NCBI GenBank assembly: GCA_030544235.1
Contig: CM060475.1
Span: 4,259,920 to 4,323,919 of the forward strand
DNA: 64,000 nt
Direction of reading: 5' to 3'
Origin: Lepturacanthus savala
Taxonomy: Eukaryota; Chordata; Actinopteri; Scombriformes; Trichiuridae
The notes below the pieces were generated by a model that did not search any database, was not told the origin of the DNA, and was given only the letters and a program-made list of their open reading frames with translations. Shown one piece after another: positions 33,517-57,000 of the stretch. The first letter of the stretch is position 1, and each line of letters starts with the position of its first letter. A program made the translations under genes and the position numbers.

Positions 33517-35893
33517 TCAGCATATGGAACACAGAGATTTTGCACAGATATATGACCGCTTGGCTGAGCAATAAAAATCATTTGCTCCTCCTGTAGACAG
33601 AAATTTGAAAAAGAAACAACAACATACCTTTAATTTGCAATTAAGTACATAAAACTTGATATAGAATTCGGCACCAATAAGATAAAATACAACAATATAA
33701 GATTTCCACATTTATTCTGAATAAAAATCCAACTCAAGAAGTCAAGATAATACTTACTTCTATGGTTGATTAACAGACAATCCTGCTTCTTCTTATAATT
33801 GTTAGGCTGCCTACGGCCCCAGCCACGAAAGGCAAAGCGGCTGCCATCGGTCCACTTCCACTGACCCTCCTGAAAGAAAATGTTTGAAGGGTCATTTCAC
33901 TCAAATTCAAAAATATATATTTTGACTCCTAACTAACACTCAGACAATTGAGACCACTACAAAATAAATAGAATCATTTCAATTAAAATTAATACATTTT
34001 TTTTAAACTAAACTTTTTTTTACATCTTTATGTGAATGAAAATATGCAAATTTGTCTGTTTTCCCATTCAAATAAAAACGTCATCATCCAGGTCACAAAA
34101 TCAAAGTGTGAAGATACTTTTTTATGGTATGAGCAATAGGAAAATAACTCTTACTACTCAAAACAACAAAAACATGTTTTACATAGTTTACACTGAATTT
34201 ATCAACTTGGTTTATTTCTGTTATGTATGAACTGCATCACCTTTTCACCAAAGATTAGTTACAGCATGTTATTAACAGGTGTCTGGAGGCTTACATAGCT
34301 TTTTGATCAACTACCAAATTTCATACAGAATATATTCAATATCAATAACAGAATAATTCAACATATATTCAATAGCAGCAGACAGCTGCATCAGCACTCA
34401 CCCTTTTTATGTCGTTGCCTCCAACCCAAGTTGTCCTATATCTGAAAGAAACCCGACGAATGTACGATAGGAGAAATCTGTACACTCTTCCGGAAGGGAT
34501 AGAAGCAAGATTGGCCCGCTGTCTATTGCAGATTTTCTGAGGAGACAAAATGAAGCAAAAAAGATGAAGAGAGTGAAAGAAAATACGAGAGATGAAGTAT
34601 TTTGGATGGAAAGTGAGAACGTATGGAAATGACTGTACTGGCTAACACCAGGTTTTACTTCAAACAGGTAATTCACCATTAGTGACAGTGAAAGTCCACA
34701 ATGAAAGAATCAGGTGTCGCTTTATAGATAAATGTCTCTGCTTTTTAACACAATGTAGTTTTACAGCTCTCTCCCAAGCTCCTGACTACTGCTCCAGAAA
34801 AAGCAGGTCATAGTTGGCCTGTAAAATGGCCTGTCGAATTTTACTGCAAATTTTCTAAATCCAGCTTGTGCCTGTTTTTTTTTTCATTTTTATGCTTGGG
34901 AGAGTTTTTATATAAACCCTAGATGTTATTTAGCACAAAGAAAGCCAGGAATATACCTATTTGCATTAAATGGAATCTTTAAATACTTCTACTACTGAGT
35001 TGAAACCACAGCATATGTCATGAATACTATTTTATAATTTATATATTTTTTCAAAAATACCTCTGCTTGATTCCAGCGTCTTGGAACGAAGTTGAACTGG
35101 TAACAGACACTGTTGTACTCAGTCCAACCAGGTGGGCAGATGCATCCTGTAACAGTTTAAAGACATTATTATTATTGTTATTTACTCTGTTTCAGACCCC
35201 TGGTTTGTAAGCAATAAGATACAAAGAATACATGCATAATCTCAAAGTAATAGAGAAGAATTTCACCTTTTTAAAATACATTTACATGAAAGCTTTAATG
35301 TCAGTGCTCCCTAAATGTAGGTATGTAGTGAATACAGCTTTTCACATGGTTGTTTAGCACCTCTATGATGCTGTTCATGAACTCATCAAGATGACAAACA
35401 CATTTAAAGATGAAATCTCTTATTTCGTGCACCATTAGAGGTTTAAAAGGCAAAAAAAGACAGTGACAAAATCATTGAATGCCAACAAATAAATAAATTC
35501 TGAGAACACCAACCTCTGCTATTTGCAGCCACCTGTGAAAAGGAAGAAAATGTCATTAGTATTGAACTCATCTCAGATTTGCTCCATTTTTATCACTCGT
35601 AGATCTAAAGAAAGACTATAGTAACATTTTCTATATAAGTATAAACTATAGTTATAAATTCTTAAATATTTAAAATGTGTTATACCAGTATTCATAAAAT
35701 AATATTAATAATAGACCAGAGTCCACCTGTTTTAAAACAAGCTCCTTTTTCATTTATAAATTTGTCACCCTGCTTTCTCTCTGATGATCTTTTTTTTTTT
35801 TTTATAAAATAAATAGTTCAGGTTGCATCCTACTTCATCTGCACCAATCCACAGCACGCCGAGCAGCACGATTAATTGAAGAATTGATGCCAT
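33517..35893 (-). CDS. Secreted C-type-lectin-like protein, copy 2 (161 aa)
   Basis: Minus-strand exons in order: 35893-35834, 35532-35514, 35146-35061, 34536-34402, 33869-33758 and 33590-33517, all in phase. Signal peptide and 19-nt second exon are identical to copy 1. Exon 3 has a 6-bp insertion that turns GCPP into GCICPP. Exon 4 is one codon longer and heavily changed (SYIRRVSFRYRTTWVGG). Exon 5 has three replacements. A 2-bp deletion at the old stop extends the end by CSIC. It therefore has nine cysteines instead of six, and a net charge of about +20. QPN, QD and AND are kept. Its own TATA box, leader exon and poly(A) signal are intact, so it looks functional, not a pseudogene. Confidence 0.88.
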
Positions 35894-36133
35894 CTGTGTA
35901 AAGATACAGTATATTAGAGACATAACGTATCACTGAGACTTTGGTGAGAAGAAATAAAATGACAAAAGTAAAATATCATTTATTTATCATCATATATTAT
36001 AAATTGAATATTGTTCTTGCTCTCAGCTGATGCTGTGATGAAAAGAATAAGAGTATTACCTTGTGATGATCAGGTGAGGTTGTACTTGCAGCAGTAGCAG
36101 GTACCTTGGTGTCTTAGAAAGGAAAATGCTGGG

Positions 36134-36142
36134 TTTTATATA
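36134..36142 (-). promoter_or_regulatory. TATA box of lectin copy 2
   Basis: Reverse complement reads TATATAAAA, at the mirror position of copy 1. The leader exon ends at 36060 with the same CACAAG|GTAATA donor. Confidence 0.75.
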
Positions 36143-36930
36143 CTGTCTCTTCTGGACATTGTTGAACTATTGAAATTAACTGTTAAGTACTGTTGAGACT
36201 AAGGTCTGAATTTTTAAGTAAAAGTACATATTTACAACCCTAAGGTCTCACTTACAGCAAACACGACACATGTAGTCATTAGGTCCGTTATGCTCTGAGC
36301 TGTTTGTGAAAGTGGACTAAGCTCTAATAGCTATAATGCTAACACATACTCTCTAACAACCTGAGAGCCAACACTTCCTGTACTCCATGCTCATGGAAGA
36401 GAGTGATTCATGGCCTCACGACCACTTAATGGCACTTCTGACTGGTGATGTGGGTAAACCCACAACTGCCTGTTACTACTGTGCTAAATGGGCCTGCTAT
36501 CATATTTAGCATGTCCCTCTCAGCTAATCTGGACAACGTTACAACAATTTATGCCATTGCTAATCCAGTGGGTTCACACCGAGGGCTAATGATCCAGTAG
36601 CTGGAGGCTAGCAGCCAGGTGCTACACCCAGGTTCCATCAGTGCGGCGACCCACCAGGGAGCTAACAACAATGGGGTGCTACATCCAGATAACAGCAGTG
36701 TAGCAGAAACCCAGTGTTTAAAAAACATGTGCAAAGCTTTACAGCAATTTCAACCAAGCCAAGATAATCTGGGACCCACAATGTAAACCAAAATATTAGC
36801 AACATTTTGCCAAAGTCTGACCAAGTTCAACATTTATTAAAGGTAGGGTGGTATTTATCTTATTGCTTAAATTCACCGTCACATGCAGATAGCAATCAAT
36901 TAATTAAATGTGCTGACACAGGACATTTGT

Positions 36931-36969
36931 AATGTAGACGTATTCAGCAGAACTGAATACGTCTACATT
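36931..36969. repeat. 17-bp perfect hairpin beside the palindrome
   Basis: AATGTAGACGTATTCAG, loop CAGAA, then the exact complement. It lies 77 bp outside the right arm. Confidence 0.9.
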
Positions 36970-37001
36970 TAGTTAAAACGTTGTTGGAAGCAAGTCAACT
37001 A

Positions 37002-37171
37002 TTACTGCATGACTGGTTAAAGTTAAAACTACAATAAACAGCTAGAGTAGCTAGCCTGGAGCTCATATTTAACATATTTGCTGCTCCTCCCTGACTCTGG
37101 GGCAAAAAAAAACATATGATCAGGATATCCCTGCATGATATTACTGCATGACTGGTTAAAGTTAAAACTAC
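37002..37171 (+). repeat. 31-bp direct repeat pair
   Basis: TTACTGCATGACTGGTTAAA with the following AGTTAAAACTA occurs at about 37002-37032 and 37141-37171, 139 bp apart, bracketing a unique 108 bp between the right arm and the third copy. Confidence 0.85.
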
Positions 37172-37750
37172 TGCATTTTTGTGAAAAAAATGCGAAATAT
37201 CCAGAAAAAAATAAACACACTTTTCCTTCTATTCAAGCATTCCCTCTGTGATCAGTCATTCCATCCTTTTTCATTGACTTGCTCTCATTTATCTGGAATT
37301 CTCACTTTACACGCTTTTCCAGAATCTCGTTCATCTTTCTCTTTTCTACCGACCGCCCCTTGTTTTTGCTGTTTGTCACATATTTGGGAATCTCGTTCGT
37401 TCTTGTTGTTCTGTCCCTCCACAGGGACGGTCTTGAACCAAGGACCTCATGCATGGAAGGCATGGGTCTTACCACCGTTCCACCATCTTTCACAGCAGTC
37501 TATGTGGTCTGTGTTGTCATGAATGCACGGGGAAGCACTGGTCTCCATAAACAGAATGGTCATAAGGAGGATTTGAACCGGTAACCTTCAAAAGACCTTA
37601 TGCACCAAAGACACAGATCTTACCACTACACCACAAACTGTCACTAAACAGCAGGTTCTCTTGGTTCTTATGAAGTGACAAGTTCAACTCATCTAGATAA
37701 AGAGAAGAGTCATAAGATGGATTTGAACTATGAACCTTCTGAAGACTGAT
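37170..37750 (-). repeat. Third, partial copy of the tRNA-like block
   Basis: Direct-orientation match to about 31096-31756 of the right arm, containing the Gly-like module, the TGGTGTAGTGG module and part of the next. The first 150 bp is more diverged. The match stops abruptly at GAAGACTG (about 37748), after which the sequence is unrelated. Confidence 0.85.
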
Positions 37751-37754
37751 TCGG

Positions 37755-40700
37755 GCTTTTGAAGTTATATATACGTCACTAATGCAGGGAAACAGACGTA
37801 TAAAACATCCCAGATGTGTCCTGGTTGTGTATCGCTGCATTTACAAGTTGGACTCTATATCTGTTGTCTATATCTATGTCTTGATTTTCTACAAACAGTT
37901 CAATATTGAGTAGAATAATCATATTCCATTGTAGATAATTCATCTTATTTTCGTCAATAAATATATAAATCCAAAATATAAGATGAAAAGTAAAACATGT
38001 TATAATGTAAAGATATGATCAAAATTCAAACAATTTAATCTTGTTTTCTTTGCAACTTCTGGCTGAAGGGAAGAGAATCTGCATAATGTCACAATACAAT
38101 TGTTACTTTACATTTTTACACTTTGATTTATTGCACACATTAAATGAATGACAATGTGTTGGTTAGTGAGCTTTAGAGTTTCTGAGAGATAGATGTCAAA
38201 TTAGTGCATTTCCCCATCTATTTCTTTGAGATTTACTTTTGTTCTTTATTCCTAGAATTTAATAGACACTGTTTTCTGACCCTTCAACATGCTGAAGATC
38301 CAAAAGTGTGACACATACATAGAGTTCAGGCGCCATCTGCTGTCCAAAAATAACACGATTTTTTTTACAGGGGGGAAAAAAAGCATATGACTGCATCACT
38401 GCCAGCAATAGTCTTTTAATACTAATAGTTATTTGTGGATTCTAACCACTTGCTACAGGAATAGATAAAACGAAATACTGATGTAATAATGCCCATGTTT
38501 GTTGTATCCTAGACTTAATTTACCAGTAAAGCTGATAAAAAAATATAACTGAAACATACAAATTTGAGTGTTTTATGAGTAATCCACCAAATCTCCTTTA
38601 GAAATCTTGTTTAATGTGATTTAATGACTGATATTATAGCATTACAACTTTACACAGTGAGACAGATCGAGGAGCACTGATGTTAGAATTTAGTCCCAGG
38701 AGGCCAAAAAGTCTGCATCGATCAGGGAATGAGTGATTAGACCTGTCTGCAAAGACTAGAAACAAAATGTCCATGTTGCAAAGACTCCAGACGCCACTGC
38801 CAGAAACAACCGCTCCTTCCTTCACACATAACAGAAGATTGAAATAAAGACTTGTCAGGTGCCTTAATAATCAGGGTTTTCACAGCCTCATCTAAACCAA
38901 CACATTCAGGGGTTTTTTTTGGCATGAAATGACCATAATGTGTCAACATTACACATTTATCAACTGCAGACATTCCTCGTTTTAGTTCTGCTGAATGAAT
39001 AATTGCATACAAGCATTCTGCTTCTTTTTTCAGGTTTTACACCTCGTTTACTTATAGAAGAAGGGGGTGGATATGCGTTTGCTTCCTGTTAGGCTTCACC
39101 CACCTGCTTCAGGCAGAATCTGGCTGAACGTTGACCTGCGGCACAACGAGACTGGAGGAGGAGGAGGAAGAGGAGGAGGAGCTGGCACTACATTCAGGAA
39201 GCATTGACTGTTGCAGTTTCAGGATCTTTGTGAAAGCACTCAAGCTGCAGGAGGAGAGATGTTGCTTTTATTTTCAAATTTAAAGGATACTTACGCTTCA
39301 ATACAACCTAGATTACTATAACTCTAACAAAATTAAATTAGAGAGAAGAATAGTGTAGATATATAATGTAGAAGGTGAATAAAGGAGGTGGATCTTCTGT
39401 CACGTAGCCCTACTTTTTGCTTTATTTTGGTAAATGTTGCCGGTTGCTCCGTTAATTTTTACAGATATAAACATTCTTGTAAACAGTCACTTACAATCTG
39501 AGGTCATCTTTACATGTCCATAATCACAGGTTAAAGAACACTTACAGTTGTATTTATAATGTCCGGATCAGCCAATAAACTAAAAAATAATCACGATTTT
39601 AATAGACTGAACTCGTAATGAATAGGTTTGTTCCACTTGTAACTTAATAAAATAAATTTCTTAATTGATAAAATGAAACAAATCTACTCAGACATTCAGT
39701 CGACTCATAATTTGAAGATGATTTTATCTTGATTTGAAACTGACAAATTTTCTAACTACATAGAATCCATTGTAAAATATGGGTTTGTTTAATTCAAATG
39801 ATTGTGAAAATTTACAAGTGTAAAATCGGATATGTTCCCATCCTCAAACACTATACATTCAGATATTTGTCTACATCACATTTACATGACTAATACCTTT
39901 AATTGTTCTGCCTTCTTATATGTACATTGTTTATTTACATATATTACACTATTTTTGATGTCACTACTCATCTAAATCTAAATAAGATGAAAAATACAGG
40001 TGAGTTTAGATGTAGAGGTTGCAATAAAGAGTTAATTGTAGATGTTTTGCACACACAGGCCACAACATACACTCTTGCCTTTGTATGTTTAACTAAAAGG
40101 TGACATGATTATACCCTCATAAAAAGCTAAATACCAACATAACATCTCATTCTGTTGCATGTCTCTGTTGAAATGACAAATCAGTTCATCTGAGATTGGC
40201 CGACATGCTGGCAAATATTCGCAACAAGTCTTTTGAAGTGATTGTGTATTTTTTTTTTTTTTTTTTTGCAGAAGCGATAAATGAGTTTGGTTGCAGTTCG
40301 AAAAATGCATCTTCTTGCAGGTAAGTCTCCTGGAGTTCACTCATTCAGGCTCTAAAAAGCTGCAATGGTACAGTATGACGCCACAGTGTGCGGCTGCTTG
40401 CATGATGCATCTTCTTCCACTAGAGAGCAGTAGTCCTCCGTTTCCTCCACACTGACCGAGTCATTGCAAGTGCTTCTTGCGTTGCTCATATTTTACAATG
40501 AATTAGACCAATCTCAGGCAGGAATTCCCCCCCTTTCATCATGATAATCCCACTCTGGTGAACCAGGTCATGTCCATCCTGCGCTGCAAGTTCCTGCTGA
40601 ATCTCCCAACACCCGACATCCCTCAGACTCTAATGATGCTGATGGAGGAGGAGGCTCTGTGGAGCTGAGAGAGGAGACAACAGTGAGGATAAACACATGA

Positions 40701-42280
40701 GTCATAAACAGAAAGCCACATACATGACTCATCAGCTTCGGGACAGTGGTGTGCATTCACATTGCACTGCAACGTGCCTTTATCTACTCTATATGCTATT
40801 TATTCATTTATTTCCAATGGACAATGCAAAAAAAACAACATGTAACATGCAAATGATGTGTTGCATGGAGGATTTCCAGACCCCTGACCCTGATTAGGCT
40901 TTTCTACTTCAAAATCATCAGAAAGCTTCATTACAATATTAGTTAAAAGAAAATGTGTGTCAGATTTATTAAATACCCACTGTTTGTTTGTGTGTGTATA
41001 CTTGACATTTAGCTGCATTGCTGGGTTTGGCTCAGGCTCAGCTGGATTTCTCACTTAATTGCTTTAAGTGTGGGTTGTGTTTTGGCTGAGCAATGTTCAA
41101 CATTCTAAAAAAATTTAAAAAAAAATGAAGCAAAAAGTCCCCAGAAGGAGAAAACTGCTGAGGGGATGAGATGATCCTCACTATCAAGACAACCAGACAT
41201 GAACACAAATCGTGTTCAGTGCGCCTTGTGCCCATGCTGTCGATATGTGATTTGAGAGAATTGGATCTGAAAATTCAAGCTTGTGTGTCCTGAAGCTTCT
41301 GGAAAACACCGAACAAATCTGAAACTGTGGAACTGGACTGTTACTTGTCTGAGAAAGTGAGTTGAGTAGATCAGAGGTGAAGCAATTGTCCAATTCATTG
41401 TCAATCATAGTCAATCAACATAAAGTTAATCTGCAATAATTTTATAGGGGCAGTGTGTAAATTCATTCAGTATTAAGTGAAACAGACTTGGCAGAAATGA
41501 CCTTAGATTGTGCCATTTTAATTTACATAGAGAGGTGATGCCAGTAAACTTTACACACTGTACCTTTAATAATTGACAGAAAAATGAAAAATGCCTAAAT
41601 AACATGATTCCGGCAACTCACTATAATTTAATTGCTAAATTTATAGTCTTAAAGTAAACAGTTAATTGATTAATCAAGAAATGTATTGATAAATGAAGTC
41701 TGCCAAGTCAACTCTGTGACTGCTGACTTTGCATTTCATTTTTTATTATTATTATTTTTTTTTTATTTGTAGACAAATATCCTGTTTTTTAAATCAACCA
41801 AACACCTGCAGCTGACTGATGTGGTGCCTCGTTTTTGCACATAACTGGTGCTGGTGCTGCAAAGTCTTTTCAGATTGGAAGCTGGTTAAAATAAACCCCA
41901 GAAACAGGTTTTGTTTTGTCTGGAAAAAACAATGAATGAGCGCGTCGACTTCCAGACGTCTCACACTTTATTCAGGTGAATCTGTGTCTCCAACTGTCAA
42001 CTTATATTTAGCAGCCTGCCCTGTCAGACTGTTCACTTCTGCATGAGCAGATCAGAGGCTGCATCTCCAGCAACAAGCTACACAAGTCGCTTATCTCTCT
42101 GTTTCCAGCCTGGTTTGTTATATATTTAGCCGTGGTAGCAGCAGCCCTGGTTGCTAGGAGATCTCTGAAGCAACCACAAAGGGCCCTTCAGGAAATAAAG
42201 TATTCCTGGCAGCCTGGAATGATCATGCATAATAGAGCAGTGACAAAGTGAAAGCTGAAAGAAGAAGAAGAGGGAGAAGT
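37755..42280. other. Intergenic region and probable fndc4 3' UTR
   Basis: No ORF with domain support. GA-rich (GGAGGAGGAGGAGGAAGAGG) near 39150 and a T-run near 40250. A minus-strand AATAAA (plus 41967-41972) about 310 bp after the fndc4 stop is a candidate end of that transcript. Nothing else recognised. Confidence 0.5.
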
Positions 42281-52911
<10,631 letters not shown>

Positions 52912-53424
52912 CTGTTAAAACACACACACACACACGTATGCGTTAGGGACAGCCAATGACTACCAAACACTTTTTGCATGTCTGGATCTGTAGAGGAATC
53001 CTATTTCTGCTGCAGGAGAAGAAAAAACATTTCCAACACCTTCTCCAGCCAGGAAAAAAAAAGAAAATTAAGCGGAATGTCGTCTGATTTGACATTCAAC
53101 CTATCTGCGGTTTGCAGAAATGCTCTGTATACCCTCCACCTCTGGAGGATGGAGACGTTATTTCCCACCACATCCTGGATCCTGGCTGCAGGGATTTGCT
53201 CCCGTTCGGACACGAGAGCATTAATAATGTCGGCGGCTGACAGCCTGCAGTCGCAGCTCCAAAGATTAGATGTGGCTGAGGGTCGCGACCCCTCCATGGT
53301 GTCACAAGATAAATCTAAGAGGGTCAGTGCATACATAAAAGAATGAAATAAGGTAAACCATAAGTCTTCATTTCATACCTTAAGTTGTTAATATGCAAAA
53401 AAACAGATATGGAGACAGAATTGA

Positions 53425-54035
53425 GTTTTATTCATATATCGCATGAGAAAACCTCAACATTAAATAAAGTATTTTTATCTGCAATAAAACACAATGTTAC
53501 TGTTACAGTATTAATATATGTCATCAATATCCACATCATTAATACAATAAGCAAATAGTTTAATATATTATCAATAGTAGGGCTGCAAATAACCACTATT
53601 TAGATATTTAAGTTAGATTTGAGCTGTGTGTCTTACAGAATATATTCTTCATGTTCTGGGATGATTCTCAGTGTGATTTCTAGGATTTTATGGACATTTT
53701 ATGGATCTTAATAATCACTGAACTTTGCATTGCAGATAATTTAGCTTATTTCAAGTGTTTTTTCCTGATTTTATTCATTTTGGTCTTGTTTTATGTTTTG
53801 ATTAAAGTATTTTTATCTGTAGTAAAACAATGTTCGATGTTTTGCAATATTCCAGCTATATTTGCTCTGCAACAGCAACATAAATTTATTCTGACACTCC
53901 TGTAGTCACCTCAAATTTTGTAGATTTCTTTTGAAACCAGGTTTAAGTACATAACCTTTTTGGTTGTTGAGATATTCCATATTTATTATCATTTAGAGCA
54001 GGGAAATTGAAACATAAGCCCAGGGTTATAGTGGT
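53425..54035 (+). repeat. Dispersed repeat, fullest copy
   Basis: About 600 bp from CATGAGAAAACCTC through AGGGCTGCAAATAACC, TATATTCTTCATGTTCTGG, TTGCTCTGCAACAGCAAC and CAGGTTTAAGTACATAACC to GGGTTATAGTGG. The other copies in the window are subsets. Confidence 0.75.
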
Positions 54036-57000
54036 TAACTACACAGCAATTATACAAGTTCTGCTTTTTGATTTCTTCCAGCGTTCCAATAATTTAACCA
54101 CAAGGTATTTGTAAAGGATTATTTGTTTGGTTTTGGGGCTTTTAAAGGTGCAGAAATCATGAAAACATCATTTAATTCATACTATAACACACCTTCATTT
54201 CTAACTTCATCATTTAAAAACTTTACTCCTCATAAGTTTCCATATTTTTGCAAGGAACAAGAATCATTGATTTAATTTAATGATCTGAAACTCGGTGGGG
54301 GGGCAGTCACTTCCTGGAGTCAATCTCCATGGTAACGACAAGTCTTTTTGTTTGTGTGTGTATGTGTGCACCTGGAAAAATGAAAAGCAGACCCCAGCTG
54401 GTGTTTTCTTGGCGATACACAACTCCGGCTTGACGTCCGGAACACACAAACCGCCACAGAGATACTCCATCATGTCCAGGTGTTTATTAGTGCGAGTTTC
54501 CATCAATGTGTCCTTGAGCAAGACACTGTGAAGATGACTCTATATATCCTCCGTCACTGTGAGTCCTTCTGGATTAAAGTGTCAGCTCAAAGATAAATGA
54601 ATGATCATGTGCAAGAGATGAGACACACACACACATAGCTACTGTACTTACACACTTAAAGGTGCATAGTAATGATCCTCTGGAGGCAGGTTGCTATTAA
54701 TGGGAAATGTGAAGTGTTCGCTAATAGAGTAAGATTTTTATATATCAGTAAATCACTGGTAAAAGCTGTGACCTTCACTTAGAAAGAGTGAAGGCAAAAG
54801 GGTAAAACAGAAGAGTGAAAAGTGTCCCTCATTATATGTGTCTGTCAGGAGAAAATCAGCAAGAAGGAGAAAGGAAGAAAAGGCTTGGGAAGAGAAGTGA
54901 AGAAAGAAAGAAAGAAAGAAACGCGTCAGTTCATGACTGCACTCATGGTGATGATATAACATCTAATGGAATCAAAAAATTGATTTTTTCTGCAAGTCAG
55001 TGACTACTGATGAGTTCACTTCATCCAACTTCTTTCTTCTTTTTCAGTGCAGGACAAGAATAGTGCATTTCTCATCAATTCCTCTGAGACCAATTATTAA
55101 TATTTGACACTACTGCATGTGTGTGTCCTGCTGTGTGTGTGTGTGTGTGTGGTGAAAAGAAAACACCACAAGAAGGGGAAAAGGCGCCTGCACAGCAGCC
55201 AATTAGGACATCAGGGCTGAAAGGGGACACTTTAAAAAGCCGCAGTTTGCCTTATGAAAAAAACATTTAGAATCTCCACACTTTTTCTGACAAAAATTAA
55301 CTATTATGATACTGAAATGAGAAATTGTGAATAGTTTTCCATTTTTTCCCCATGTTTATGCTAAACCCTGTACTGTCAGTGATTTAAAGACATCTGCTTA
55401 CTTCCAATCATTTATCCCCTAATATGTTAATTACCACATGTCTGCTTAAAATAGAATTACTGTAATATACTGTGATACCTCCTCTTGCACTATCATCACC
55501 CTACCCAAGTCATTTTTTGACGAAAGTGAGTTTTTGGCATGAATCATCTCTTGATGTTGCTGCCACCTCTAGTAAAATCCCATTATTCCTTAGTTGAAAG
55601 GATCTTTATGCCCTATAGGACAATAGCTGAGGTGAAGAGGGTGACTTAGGACTTTAAGGGACTTTTAGGAGAATTTTTTTAGGAGATTTAGGATAAAATG
55701 CCTGACTCAGGCAATTTAACAAGCTTTCATGTTGATCGCTGCTTCAAAAAGCAAGAATTGGTGGTGCAGAAGAACAAAACACAGATCTTAGTGTTAGTTG
55801 ACCATCAGAGATAGTGTGAAAAAGAGGAAAGTCCTTGCTATAAAGTGCTGGTGCATGGAATATAAAGTCGTGTTACAATATGTATTGCCCAAATTTAAAA
55901 AGGGCTAATTTAAATTGCAAGATGCCATATTAATATAAATTGCTGTGCATCTAATAAATACAATAAATATTAATATAATATATTCATATTTTATATTAAT
56001 ATTAATATAAAGTGCTGTGCATCTAATAAATACAATAAATATGTAGCCAAATATAAAGAAAAAAAGGAAGTTCAAGGATCTTCAGTCCATTAATCATGTG
56101 TCATCACTTCATTGAAAATTTGCCACATCTCAGATATATTGAGATGAGTTAAGTTCAATAAAAATCAGGGAAAGAAGCTGGTAAAGTGATGAAAAAGTGA
56201 TCTGACATTAGTTTAATTTAACTCCAGGTGATGTAAGTTTAGAGTTTTCACTATGGAATAAAAGGACAGTTTAAACCAAGTTGACTAAAATCACACTACA
56301 ATGTTCAAAAATTGGCCCGAATCACTTTATTCTTGAAGTGACACATAACATTCTTGTCATCCTCTGTCTGGGCCTTTATGACATTCAACTTGTTCTATTC
56401 ATTTGTATTCCACTCCGAAAGATGGAAGCTATTTAGCTGAGCTTGCTCCTTATAATTTTGACCAGATAAGACAGGAGTCAAGGATACATGAATAATAATA
56501 CATCCTTTCCTCTTTGTGTATTTTACTGCCACAGCTTCACAGCGCTGTTGTTTTTGGCCTGATTCTGTATTGATTGTCAGTAAGTGCCCATCTGAATCCA
56601 ATTCCTCCGGGTTGGAGCCGTGACAAGCAAAACAAAAATGACAGCGGCGTCACTTCTACTGTACTTTGCTGTAAGAACAAAGAGGCCCGGCTGGTTTCCT
56701 GGCTGCAGGAGCAGCGGCGCTGACACCCACTCTCCAAATATTCCCTGACAGCCCTAAAAGAAAAATCCCGGTCTCCAGCCAGCCTCCGTGGAGCGCGGCC
56801 ATGAATGTCAAGCACTATTTCAGGCTAACAAGCTAACCGCAGCTCATTATGCGAGCCAGCCTGCAGCACGATGGCTGTCTCTGCCAAACTGCTTCAGTAG
56901 CATTAAAGGAAAAACACTTTCTTCATCAGGGCCATACAAAAGGATTATTAATCTCCGGGAATGTGCATAAACTTCCTTCAGTCTGGCTTGTCTGCTTTAG

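Larger units (their letters stand above)
30128..36854 (-). repeat. Right arm of giant inverted duplication
   Basis: Inverted partner of 22430-29378. It carries lectin copy 2 on the minus strand, the tRNA-like array in reverse, and the empty site of the foldback element. Outside its outer edge lies 316 bp of unrelated sequence and then a third partial copy in direct orientation. Confidence 0.97.

Noticed and set aside
22430..36854. Virus or large transposon termini as the source of the palindrome
   Set aside because: No transposase, integrase or polymerase motif was found in the arms, and no terminal motif is shared with known elements.
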